From Anaerolineae bacterium (GTDB lineage Bacteria; Chloroflexota; Anaerolineae; Aggregatilineales; UBA2796), in the NCBI GenBank assembly GCA_020851855.1, contig JADZBY010000042.1, positions 1 through 20,105 of the forward strand: a DNA stretch of 20,105 nucleotides. Direction: 5' to 3'. Under the pieces are notes generated by a model. It was not told the origin of the DNA, did not search any database, and was given only the letters and a program-made list of their open reading frames with translations. The position numbers and the translations under genes are program-made. This document shows, piece after piece, positions 7,330 through 14,538 of this stretch. The stretch's first letter is position 1; every line of letters starts with the position of its first letter.

Positions 7330-10233
7330 CTATTCTACCCGCTCCAGCGCCCCGGCGAGGAACTGGCCCGTGTAGCTGCGGTCGCTGGCGGCCACCACGT
7401 CTTCGGGCGTGCCCGACGCGATCACCTCGCCGCCCCGGTCGCCGCCTTCCGGCCCCATGTCGATCAACCAGTCCGCTACCTTGATGATGTCCAGGTTGTG
7501 CTCGATGACCACCACCGTGTTGCCCTGCTCGACCAACGCCTGAAGGACGTGGATCAGCCGCTCCACGTCGGCGGCGTGCAGGCCCACCGACGGCTCATCC
7601 AGCACATACAGCGTGCGGCCCGTCCCGCGCTTGGACAGCTCGCGGCTGAGCTTGATGCGCTGCGCCTCGCCGCCGCTCAACGTCGTGGCCGGCTGGCCGA
7701 TGCGGATGTAGCCCAACCCGACCGCCTCAAGCGTGTGCAGCGCCCGGCTGATCGACGGGAAGTTGGCGAAAAACTCCAACCCTTCCGAAACGGTCATACT
7801 CAGCACATCGGCGATGCTCTTGCCCTTGTACTTCACCTGAAGCGTCTCGCGGTTGTAGCGCGCGCCGTGGCACACGTCGCACGGCACAAACACGTCGGGC
7901 AAGAACTGCATCTCGATCTGCAGCTGGCCTTGCCCTTCGCAGTTCTCGCAGCGCCCGCCCTTCACGTTGAAGCTGAAGCGGCCCGGCCCGTAGCCGCGCA
8001 CCTTGCTCTCCGGCAGTTCCGAAAACAGCGTGCGGATGGCGTCGAACATCTTGGTGTACGTCGCCGGGTTGCTGCGCGGCGTGCGCCCGATGGGCGTCTG
8101 GTCGATGTTGATGATCTTGTCGATGGCGTCCAGGCCGTCGATGGCGTCATGCGCGCCTGCCCGCTCGCGCGAGCCGTTGATGATCTGCGCCAGGCGCTTG
8201 TACAGAATCTCGATGAGTAGCGTGGACTTGCCGCTGCCGCTCACGCCGGTGATGACCACCAGTTTCTTCAGCGGGATGTCCACGTTGATGTTCTTCAGGT
8301 TGTTTTCGCGCGCGCCACGGATCGAGATCATCTGCCCATTGCCGTTGCGCCGCCGCTCCGGGATGTCGATCTGCCGCCGCCCGGACAGGAACGCGCCGGT
8401 GACGCTGGTCGGGTGCGCCATGATCTCGTCGGGCGTGCCCTCGGCCACCACATGCCCGCCGTGCTCGCCTGCGCCCGGCCCCAGGTCGATGATCCAGTCG
8501 GCGGCGCGCATCGTTTCGTCGTCGTGCTCGACCACCAACAGCGTATTGCCCAGGTCGCGCATACGCTCCAGGGTGTGGATCAGGCGGGCGTTGTCGCGCT
8601 GGTGCAGGCCGATGGACGGCTCGTCCAGCACATACAAGACGCCGGTGAGCTGGCTGCCGATCTGCGTCGCCAGCCGGATGCGCTGCGCCTCACCGCCGCT
8701 CAGTGTGCCCGACGCGCGCGACATGGACAGGTAGTCCAGGCCAACATCGACCAGGAAGCTGACGCGCGCCTCGATCTCTTTCAACACCTGGTGGCCGATC
8801 TGCCGGTCGCGCACGCTCAGGATGGGCGCTTGGCCGTTCGTACCGCGCAGACTCTGCACCCAGTCCTTGAGCTTGATCACGGGCAGTTCGCTCACCTGCC
8901 GGATCGACAGGTCCGCGATGGTCACCGCCAGCGCTTCGGGCCGCAGCCGTGCGCCCTTGCAGGTCTGGCAGGGCCGCTCGGCCATCAGGCTCTGGTAACG
9001 GTCGCGCATGAAGTCCGAGTCCGTCTGCTCGTAGCGGCGCTGCACGGAGTTGATGATGCCTTCCCAGGTAGCGTGCCACATGCGCGGCATCCCGTCGCTG
9101 GCCGTGAAGCGGATCTCGTAGCGCCGGTTGCCGGTCCCGTACAGGATGACCTTGCGCTGGGCGGGCGTCAATTCGCGCCACGGCACGTTGCGCGGGACGT
9201 TGTGGGCGTTGGCCACCGTGAGTAACAAGGTCATGCTGCCGCTGTCGATGTCCGAGGACCAGGCCAGGTCCGAGATTGCGCCTTCTTCCAGGGACAGGTC
9301 CGGGTTGGGCACGATGAGGTCGGGGTCGATCTCCAGGCGCATGCCCAGGCCCTGGCAGGTCGGGCACGCGCCGTGCGGACTGTTGAAGCTGAAGGTGCGC
9401 GGCTCAATCTCCGGCAGCGAGCCGTGGCCGAACACGCACGCCAGCTTCTCGCTGAACAGGATGTCGCGCGGACTGGCGCTGTCCGTCACGTCGTTGACGA
9501 TGATCACGCCGTCGCCCATCTCCAGCGCCGTCTCTACCGAGTCGGTCAGGCGGCTGCGCGCCGACTTGGCGTCATCGCTCTCCGGGTCCTCGAAACGCCG
9601 CACGACGAGCCGGTCCACCACCACCTCGATGGTGTGCATCTCGTAGCGCGCCAGCTCAATATCTTCTTCGACGTCCCGAATCTGGCCGTCAACGCGCACG
9701 CGGACAAAACCCGCCTTGCGCACGTCCTCAAACACCTTCTCGTGCTGCCCTTTGCGGTCCTTGATCAGCGGCGCGAGAACCTGGATGCGGCGGCCATCCG
9801 GCAGGGCTTCGATGTTCTCGACAATCTGTTGCGCGCTCTGCGCCTCGACGCGCGATCCGCACACCGGGCAGTGTGGGATGCCGACGCGGGCGTACAGCAG
9901 GCGCAGGTAGTCGTAGATCTCCGTGACCGTGCCCACCGTCGAGCGCGGATTGGAGCTGACGCCCTTCTGGTCAATCGAGATGGCCGGCGACAGGCCCTCG
10001 ATCTGGTCGACGTCGGGCTTCTCCATCTGGCCGACGAACTGGCGCGCGTAGGCCGACAGCGACTCGACGTACCGGCGCTGCCCTTCGGCGAAAATCGTAT
10101 CGAACGCCAGCGACGACTTGCCGCTGCCGGATAGCCCGGTCACCACGACGAGCCGGTTGCGCGGAATCTCCACGTTGATGTTTTTGAGGTTGTGCTCGCG
10201 TGCGCCCCGAACGATGATCTTGTTCTGCATCAT
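7330..10233 (-). CDS. uvrA: Excinuclease ABC subunit A
   Basis: A 967-residue UvrA, the ATP-dependent damage-recognition subunit of nucleotide excision repair, which loads UvrB onto DNA. Two ABC ATPase modules are visible. The first has Walker A GLSGSGKSS (33-41); the second has GVSGSGKST. Each carries LSGGEAQRI and a VLDEPS Walker B. The C-terminal zinc module CENCEGQG...CDVCHG is intact. The first zinc module reads CVFGH (Cys266, His270) before CPTC (Cys290, Cys293), where the usual first pair is CxxC, so the ligand set may be C/H/C/C. ISIDQKGVSSNPRSTVGT is a further hallmark. Two ATGs (10233, 10230) lie side by side and either may start the protein. An SOS-like operator lies in its promoter, and the toxin-antitoxin pair follows closely downstream. 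Confidence 0.97.
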   Translation of the reverse strand: MMQNKIIVRGAREHNLKNINVEIPRNRLVVVTGLSGSGKSSLAFDTIFAEGQRRYVESLSAYARQFVGQMEKPDVDQIEGLSPAISIDQKGVSSNPRSTVGTVTEIYDYLRLLYARVGIPHCPVCGSRVEAQSAQQIVENIEALPDGRRIQVLAPLIKDRKGQHEKVFEDVRKAGFVRVRVDGQIRDVEEDIELARYEMHTIEVVVDRLVVRRFEDPESDDAKSARSRLTDSVETALEMGDGVIIVNDVTDSASPRDILFSEKLACVFGHGSLPEIEPRTFSFNSPHGACPTCQGLGMRLEIDPDLIVPNPDLSLEEGAISDLAWSSDIDSGSMTLLLTVANAHNVPRNVPWRELTPAQRKVILYGTGNRRYEIRFTASDGMPRMWHATWEGIINSVQRRYEQTDSDFMRDRYQSLMAERPCQTCKGARLRPEALAVTIADLSIRQVSELPVIKLKDWVQSLRGTNGQAPILSVRDRQIGHQVLKEIEARVSFLVDVGLDYLSMSRASGTLSGGEAQRIRLATQIGSQLTGVLYVLDEPSIGLHQRDNARLIHTLERMRDLGNTLLVVEHDDETMRAADWIIDLGPGAGEHGGHVVAEGTPDEIMAHPTSVTGAFLSGRRQIDIPERRRNGNGQMISIRGARENNLKNINVDIPLKKLVVITGVSGSGKSTLLIEILYKRLAQIINGSRERAGAHDAIDGLDAIDKIINIDQTPIGRTPRSNPATYTKMFDAIRTLFSELPESKVRGYGPGRFSFNVKGGRCENCEGQGQLQIEMQFLPDVFVPCDVCHGARYNRETLQVKYKGKSIADVLSMTVSEGLEFFANFPSISRALHTLEAVGLGYIRIGQPATTLSGGEAQRIKLSRELSKRGTGRTLYVLDEPSVGLHAADVERLIHVLQALVEQGNTVVVIEHNLDIIKVADWLIDMGPEGGDRGGEVIASGTPEDVVAASDRSYTGQFLAGALERVE

Positions 10234-10400
10234 AAGCTGGCGTCACCCGTTGAAAGATGGCTGCTGAACCCGAAATTGAGCGAAACTGGGCGTGCTTCGC
10301 CCGCGCCGTGGCGGCTTAAAACACGGCCCGGTATCGACCCGATGGCCCATGAAGGAGTCCGGACGATTGTAGACGGGAGTGTGATCACGTAAGTGTATGA

Positions 10401-10429
10401 ATTGTACACTTGTTCGGGTCTTTCGGCAA
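10401..10429 (-). promoter_or_regulatory. Sigma-70-type promoter of uvrA
   Basis: On the minus strand TTGCCG (10424-10429) is followed after 17 bases by TACAAT (10401-10406). The -35 matches consensus at 4 of 6 positions and the -10 at 5 of 6. Transcription would start near 10394. A second TACAAT at 10366-10371 has no good -35. Confidence 0.55.
10403..10416 (-). promoter_or_regulatory. Candidate LexA/SOS box in the uvrA promoter
   Basis: The minus strand reads CGAACAAGTGTACA. Against the Bacillus-type SOS box CGAACRNRYGTTYC it matches 12 of 14 positions, with mismatches at positions 12 and 14. It fills the spacer and overlaps the -10 of the uvrA promoter, where a bound repressor would block RNA polymerase. 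uvrA is a common SOS-regulon gene. LexA itself is not in this window, so the match to this organism's own motif is inferred. Confidence 0.5.
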
Positions 10430-10488
10430 GACTCAAGCCAAGCCACGCTTCTCATGGCTCTGAAGGGCCATCGTGTGCGCCGAATCCG

Positions 10489-10517
10489 TTGGATTCTGCC
10501 CCGTTTGGCGCTATACT
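10489..10517 (+). promoter_or_regulatory. Promoter of the MBL-fold gene
   Basis: TTGGAT (10489-10494), a 17-base spacer and TATACT (10512-10517) lie about 50 bases before the ATG at 10570. The -10 matches at 5 of 6 positions; the -35 is weak beyond TTG. Confidence 0.5.
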
Positions 10518-10569
10518 TTCCGGACTTCGTTCCGCACTTCTCGTACAGGCTTAGGTGAGGCGCTGGCGC

Positions 10570-11205
10570 ATGGAAATCGCGTGGTATGGGCTGAGTTGTT
10601 TTCGCTTCTCTGAACGTGGAAAGGCCACCATCGTGACCGATCCGTTCCACGACACCATCGGGCTGCCCGCGCCCAAGCTCAAGGCGGATGTGGTGACCAT
10701 CAGCCACGACGCGCCCGGCCACAACAACTACGCGGCGGCGAAGGGCGTGCAGCGCGTCATCGACCGGCCCGGCGAGTACGAGATCGGCGGCGTGTTCATC
10801 ATCGGCGCGGCGTTGCACAATACGAGCGGCGAGACGCCCAAAGAGAACGTCGGCTACCTGTTCGAATACGACGGCCTGACCGTTGTGCACCTGGGCGATC
10901 TGGACCATATCCCGCCTCAGTCGGTCATCGAACTGCTCGGCGCGGCCAATGTGCTGCTCGTGCCGGTGGGCGGCGGCGGCGGGCTGAGCGCAACCCAGGC
11001 CGTCGAGATGATCAGTCTGCTGGAGCCGAACATCGTCATCCCCATGCACTACCAGACGCCGGAAGCCATGCCGAACCTCGACCCGCTCGACAAGTTCCTC
11101 AAGGAGATGGGCGTCAGCCGGGTGCAGCAGGAGCAGACCTTCAAAGTCACCAGCAGCAGCCTTCCGGAGCAGATGCAGATCGTGGTCCTGGAAGCCAGCC
11201 GCTGA
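10570..11205 (+). CDS. Metallo-beta-lactamase-fold protein with eroded metal motif
   Basis: A 211-residue protein of the UlaG-like branch of the metallo-beta-lactamase superfamily. It shows the family order: an N-terminal strand (MEIAWYGLSCFRF), TDPF (23-26), the metal loop, RPGEYEIGGVFI (66-77), VVHLGDLDH (105-113) and IPMHY (157-161). The metal loop reads SHDAPGHN (45-52), where functional relatives have HxHxDH, so the second His and the Asp are replaced (Ala48, Gly50). His46, His51, His83, Asp110, His113 and His160 remain as possible ligands. The substrate is unknown. The ATG at 10570 is chosen because AGGTGAGG lies about 10 bases upstream. The next gene follows after 61 bases and may be cotranscribed. 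Confidence 0.82.
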   Translation: MEIAWYGLSCFRFSERGKATIVTDPFHDTIGLPAPKLKADVVTISHDAPGHNNYAAAKGVQRVIDRPGEYEIGGVFIIGAALHNTSGETPKENVGYLFEYDGLTVVHLGDLDHIPPQSVIELLGAANVLLVPVGGGGGLSATQAVEMISLLEPNIVIPMHYQTPEAMPNLDPLDKFLKEMGVSRVQQEQTFKVTSSSLPEQMQIVVLEASR

Positions 11206-11266
11206 GCATTCCAGCACATCCAGCCGGTTTGGGCCGCCAGTCAGATCGGGACGCCGAGGTGCAACC

Positions 11267-11575
11267 ATGCAGGTCAAGCTGATCATGAACTACGACATCA
11301 AGCCCGGCAAAGACCAGGAGTACTTCGAGTTCCTGGTGCGCGAGTTTGCGCCCGGTCTGGCCCGGCTTGGCGTGCAGCCCACCGAGAGCTGGTACACCAT
11401 GTATGGCAAGCACCCGCAGATCATGACTGGCGGCATTGCCGACGACTACCAGTCGGTGAAGACGATGCTCACGACGCCCGAATGGGGCGAGCTGCACACC
11501 AAGCTCATGGAATACGTGACGAATTACTCCCAACGGATCATCCGCGTCACGCCCTATTTCCCGCTCGTGCTCTAG
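11267..11575 (+). CDS. Conserved-looking 102-residue protein of unknown function
   Basis: The sequence opens MQVKLIMNYDIKPGKDQEYFEFLV and contains PTESWYTMYGKHPQIMTGG, then a long helix (VKTMLTTPEWGELHTKLMEYV) and a final strand (RIIRVTPYFPLVL). The strand-helix-strand-strand-helix-strand order and size resemble dimeric alpha/beta-barrel (ferredoxin-like, NIPSNAP-like) proteins, but no catalytic residues are recognised and no function is assigned. A good GAGGTG ribosome-binding site precedes the ATG by 6 bases. It lies 61 bases after the MBL-fold gene on the same strand. An exact copy of a dispersed repeat follows, and the next gene converges on it. Confidence 0.78.
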   Translation: MQVKLIMNYDIKPGKDQEYFEFLVREFAPGLARLGVQPTESWYTMYGKHPQIMTGGIADDYQSVKTMLTTPEWGELHTKLMEYVTNYSQRIIRVTPYFPLVL

Positions 11576-11634
11576 CGCCGGCCCTCACTCCCGCCGGCAC
11601 TGAGGGGAGTAAAGCCGGATGCGTTCTACGTCTT

Positions 11635-11674
11635 TCACCCCTCTCCATGAGGGAGAGGGGCCGGGGGTGAGGGT
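11635..11674 (+). repeat. Dispersed 40-base palindromic repeat, copy 1
   Basis: The 40 bases are identical to 16759-16798 in the same orientation. The core CCCCTCTCC and GGAGAGGGG form a 9-base-pair stem around ATGAG, followed by a C/G-rich arm ending GGGGGTGAGGGT. It lies between the convergent stops of the 102-residue protein and the HtrA-like protease. Confidence 0.85.
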
Positions 11675-11679
11675 AACGC

Positions 11680-12969
11680 CTACTCTGGCCGCGCCCGCAA
11701 CGTGACCTGCACATCAAAGGGCTGGTTGTCGCGGTACACGGTGAGCGTCACCGTGTCGCCCGGCGATGTGTTCGCTACCAGATAGCCCATCAGGTCGTCA
11801 AAATCCCGCACCGGCTCGCCATTCACCGCGACGATGATGTCGCCGCCCAGCGTGATCTCGCCGTTGCGCACCGGCACGACCTGGCTGCCGCCGCGCAACC
11901 CGGCCTCGGCGGCGGGCGATCCGGGCGTGACACTGGTGATGATCACACCGTAATCGACGGGCAGGTTGTAGCGGTCGGCCAGCGCCGCCACCGACGCGCC
12001 GGTCAGCCCACTCGACTCCGGGCTGATGGACGTGATGCCCAGCCAGCTATACTCTGCGCGCCCGTTTTCGATCAGTTGCGGCACGATGCGCTTCAGCGTG
12101 TTCACCGGCACGGCGAAACCGATGCCCTCGAAGCCGCCCGACTCGGTCCGGATCGCGGAGTTGATGCCGATAACCTGCCCGTGAAGATCGAGCAACGGGC
12201 CGCCGGAGTTGCCGGGGTTGATCGCCGCATCGACCTGGATAATCGACGGGTTCTGGTACAGCGAACGCGCCGAGATCGTACCCTGCTGGCTGGCCGCAGA
12301 AGCGAGCGCGCGCCCGGTGGCGCTGATCACGCCCACCGTCATCGAGCTGCGCAGCCCGAACGGGTTGCCGATGGCGATCACCGTCTGGCCGACCTGCAAG
12401 GTCCTCGAATCGCCCAGCGTCACCGGGTACAGGCGCGCCGGGTCCATGTCCACCTTAATCACCGCCAGATCGGCGTAGTCATCCAGCCCGATCAGGGTCG
12501 CTTCCGTGGCGTAGCCGTCGCTGAAAGTCACCCAGATGTCCTGTGCGCCGCGCACCACGTGGGCATTTGTCGCGATGTGCCCCTCGGCGTCGAGCACAAA
12601 GCCGGAGCCGCTGCCGCCCATCACGCCGCCGCCCTGCGCCACGCTCACCTCGATGTTCACCACCGAGGGATCGACGCGCCCGAACACGTTGATCATCACC
12701 TGTTGGACCGCCTCGGCTTCGTTGACCGCTTCCTGCGCGACCGCCGTGGGCGTGGCTTGCAGCGCGCGCAGCCCACCGTACACCACCGGCGATACCGAGA
12801 GCGGCGTGCCCCGGAAGGCCGGCGGTCGCTCCCCGAACAGCGATACGCCCGTCAGGCCGATGACCAGCAACACCGCGACGAGCGCGAGCGCCACGAACAC
12901 CACGCCTGTCGCTGCCTGTTTAAGCTTTCGTCCCGATGCCCCAGCCCACTCGTTTGACTCTCTAATCAT
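11680..12969 (-). CDS. HtrA/DegP-like S1C serine protease with one PDZ domain
   Basis: A 429-residue protein with a single N-terminal membrane segment (about 20-45), so it is probably anchored with the protease domain outside the cytoplasm. The trypsin-like triad is intact: His137 in ATNAHVV, Asp167 in DDYADLAVI, and Ser255 in NPGNSGGPLL. The C-terminal PDZ domain spans about 310-427 (GVIITSVTPGSPAAEAGL, then GDIIVAVNGEPV). Family members degrade or refold misfolded envelope proteins. The length fits the single-PDZ class. The ATG at 12969 has an AAAGGTG about 11 bases upstream. A strong terminator for the upstream dnaJ unit ends about 57 bases before this start, so the promoter must lie in that short gap, unless dnaJ read-through feeds it. 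TATGCT near 13008 is a poor -10 candidate. Confidence 0.93.
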   Translation of the reverse strand: MIRESNEWAGASGRKLKQAATGVVFVALALVAVLLVIGLTGVSLFGERPPAFRGTPLSVSPVVYGGLRALQATPTAVAQEAVNEAEAVQQVMINVFGRVDPSVVNIEVSVAQGGGVMGGSGSGFVLDAEGHIATNAHVVRGAQDIWVTFSDGYATEATLIGLDDYADLAVIKVDMDPARLYPVTLGDSRTLQVGQTVIAIGNPFGLRSSMTVGVISATGRALASAASQQGTISARSLYQNPSIIQVDAAINPGNSGGPLLDLHGQVIGINSAIRTESGGFEGIGFAVPVNTLKRIVPQLIENGRAEYSWLGITSISPESSGLTGASVAALADRYNLPVDYGVIITSVTPGSPAAEAGLRGGSQVVPVRNGEITLGGDIIVAVNGEPVRDFDDLMGYLVANTSPGDTVTLTVYRDNQPFDVQVTLRARPE

Positions 12970-13026
12970 TCCGCTGCTTCACCTTTCTCCGCGTGTATCG
13001 GGATTAGCATACGGCCCAGATCGCAC

Positions 13027-13073
13027 AAAAACATAAAAACGGGCAGCACTGAGAGTCTTCTCAGGTCTGCCCG
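13027..13073 (-). terminator. Intrinsic terminator downstream of dnaJ
   Basis: CGGGCAG (13040-13046) pairs with CTGCCCG (13067-13073), and inside it TGAGA (13050-13054) pairs with TCTCA (13059-13063) around a GTCT loop, with a small internal mismatch. On the minus strand the stem is followed by a tract reading TTTTTATGTTTTT. It ends the dnaJ transcript about 250 bases after its stop, beyond the two repeats. Confidence 0.75.
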
Positions 13074-13147
13074 TCCGTCGATTTCGTCATGCGGGATACC
13101 GGATCGACTGGCCGCCATCTCCCCGTCGCGGATACAGACACGCGGGC

Positions 13148-13212
13148 GCGTCGCGACGCGCCCCTACACGAACCGTCACGGTAGGGGCGGCTCGTGAGCC
13201 GCCCGCAATCAC
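13148..13212. repeat. 65-base three-palindrome repeat, copy 1
   Basis: The unit contains GCGTCGCGACGC, then a stem GCCCCTAC...GTAGGGGC around a 13-base loop, then GGCGGCTC-GT-GAGCCGCC. It repeats 78 bases further on with one base changed. It would be transcribed in the 3' leader of dnaJ mRNA. Confidence 0.85.
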
Positions 13213-13225
13213 ATCCCCTGCTCCG

Positions 13226-13290
13226 GCGTCGCGACGCGCCCCTACACGAACCGTCACGGTAGGGGCGGCTCGCGAGCCGCCCGCAATCAC
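13226..13290. repeat. 65-base three-palindrome repeat, copy 2
   Basis: This copy is identical to 13148-13212 except for CGCGAG in place of CGTGAG at the centre of the last palindrome. The two copies are separated by 13 unrelated bases (period 78). Confidence 0.85.
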
Positions 13291-13319
13291 GTCCGTCTCT
13301 ATCCAGGCGCATCGCCCCG

Positions 13320-14213
13320 TCAGCTGCGCGCGTCCTCACTCCGTAACGAAGCGAGTTGCTCGAAGAGCGCCAGTTCTTTGCCGGAAAGGCCCGTCGGCAC
13401 TTGGATCAGAATCTTGGCGTACATGTCGCCGCGCTGATCGGGAGCCTTCAGCACCGGCATTCCGCGCCCTTTGATGCGCACCAGTTGGCCGGACTGTGTG
13501 CCCGGCTGGATGCGCAGCTTCACCTCGCCGCCGAGCGTGGGCACGGTCACTTCGCCGCCCAACACGGCGGTGTACAGGTCGATCTTCAGCTCGGTGTGCA
13601 GGTCATCGCCGCGCCGTTCGTACATCGGGTGCGGCCTGACCGATACGATCAGGTACATATCGCCCGGTTGGCCGCCGGCATATCCCGGTTCGCCCTCGCC
13701 CGCCAGCCGGATGCGCGTGCCGTCGCGTGCGCCCGGCGGAATCCGGATTGTGCGGCGCTTGTTGTTCCGGCTCAGGATGCGCTCTGCGCCCTGGTACGCC
13801 TCTTCGAGCGTGATCTCGATGGGCTGTTCCAGGTCGCGGCCTTTGATCGGCTGCCGGTAGCTCTCCTGGGCCGTCCGCCCGCGCCCGCCGAAGATCGAGG
13901 CGAAGAAGTCCGAAAAGCCGCCTTCGCCAAAATCGACGCGCACGCCGGAGTCGCCCATGTCGCTCCAGTCATAGCCGCCTGCGCCGCCGTATTGCTGGTA
14001 TGCCGAGCCAAGCTGGTCATAACGAGCGCGTTTTTCGGAGTCGCTCAGGACCTCATACGCCTCGTTGATTTCCTTGAAGCGCGACTCGGCGGTTTTGTCG
14101 CCCGGATTCTTGTCCGGGTGGTATTTGCGCGCCAGCTTGCGGTACGCCTTCTTGATATCGTCCGCCGTGGCTGTGCGCTCGACGCCGAGCGTCTGATAAT
14201 AGTCCTTGTCCAC
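13320..14213 (-). CDS. DnaJ-type co-chaperone without zinc finger (CbpA-like)
   Basis: A 297-residue J-protein that would stimulate the ATPase of DnaK in the cytoplasm. The J domain occupies about residues 1-70 with HPD at 32-34 (KYHPDKNPGDK). A Gly-rich linker with DFGEGGFSDFFASIFGG follows, and then the C-terminal substrate-binding domains (ITLEEAYQGAERIL; IPPGARDGTRIRLAGEGEPG; GDMYAKILIQVP). The four CxxCxGxG zinc motifs of classical DnaJ are absent, which makes it a class B protein. The start is taken as GTG at 14213: AGGGAGG lies 7 bases upstream, and homology (DKDYYQTLGV) begins there. The ATG at 14243 would add ten unconserved residues. It has its own consensus promoter and terminator. 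No dnaK, grpE or CIRCE element is next to it. Confidence 0.93.
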   Translation of the reverse strand: MDKDYYQTLGVERTATADDIKKAYRKLARKYHPDKNPGDKTAESRFKEINEAYEVLSDSEKRARYDQLGSAYQQYGGAGGYDWSDMGDSGVRVDFGEGGFSDFFASIFGGRGRTAQESYRQPIKGRDLEQPIEITLEEAYQGAERILSRNNKRRTIRIPPGARDGTRIRLAGEGEPGYAGGQPGDMYLIVSVRPHPMYERRGDDLHTELKIDLYTAVLGGEVTVPTLGGEVKLRIQPGTQSGQLVRIKGRGMPVLKAPDQRGDMYAKILIQVPTGLSGKELALFEQLASLRSEDARS

Positions 14214-14302
14214 GTTTTGCCTCCCTGGCGCGCTTCTCCCCACCTCACGCTACACCCTGTGCACGCCAGAAAACTCGTTGATTCACGTTCTTCTCACGAT
14301 GC

Positions 14303-14331
14303 ATTGTAGGATCACGGCCCGCCGCTGTCAA
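14303..14331 (-). promoter_or_regulatory. Strong sigma-70-type promoter of dnaJ
   Basis: On the minus strand a perfect TTGACA (14326-14331) is followed after 17 bases by TACAAT (14303-14308, 5 of 6). The start of transcription would be near 14296, giving a leader of about 83 bases. No CIRCE-type heat-shock operator is visible, so basal sigma-70 expression is likely. Confidence 0.8.
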
Positions 14332-14441
14332 TGCTGGCGGCGCGCTTCTTATGATCCTCATACCCTGCCCGCACCCACAGCAGGCCGGGCGATTCGCCTG
14401 CTCACCCTACCGCCTCAACCTGGTGAGGATTCAGGGCCGTT

Positions 14442-14538
14442 TCCCCCACCCTAACCCCTGCCCCATGAAGAATGAGAGGCTTATAGAGCCGGTTTTCCCT
14501 TCCCCTCTGCATGGGGGGAAGGGCAGGGTTAGGGGGTC
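14442..14538. repeat. C/G-rich fold-back element
   Basis: An outer imperfect inverted repeat pairs CCCTAACCCCTGCCC (left) with GGGCAGGGTTAGGG (right). Near the right arm CCCTTCCCC (14497-14505) and GGGGAAGGG (14515-14523) form a 9-base-pair hairpin. It resembles the CCCCTCTCC/GGAGAGGGG repeats at 11635 and 16759 in style but not in exact sequence. Confidence 0.6.

Larger units (their letters stand above)
10234..10569. other. Divergent intergenic region between uvrA and the MBL-fold gene
   Basis: The 336 bases hold two back-to-back promoters: a minus-strand one for uvrA with an SOS-like box (10401-10429) and a plus-strand one for the MBL gene (10489-10517). The uvrA leader would be about 160 bases and contains a small GGGCG/CGCCC hairpin near 10290. 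No small gene is supported. Confidence 0.6.
12970..13319. other. Intergenic region between htrA-like gene and dnaJ
   Basis: This 350-base stretch carries, from left to right, the short leader of the protease gene, the dnaJ-side intrinsic terminator (13027-13073) and two 65-base palindromic repeats (13148-13290). No gene is supported in it. Confidence 0.6.

Noticed and set aside
10243..11286. 347-codon minus-strand frame covering the MBL-fold gene and the uvrA upstream region
   Set aside because: It overlaps a recognised gene and two promoters and shows no family features.
13061..13339. Small Arg/Gly-rich minus-strand ORFs across the 65-base repeats
   Set aside because: The repeated peptide is simply the translation of the two palindromic repeats, with no ribosome-binding site or homology signal.
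14214..14302. CIRCE or other heat-shock operator before dnaJ
   Set aside because: No TTAGCACTC-type inverted repeat is present in the leader or around the promoter.
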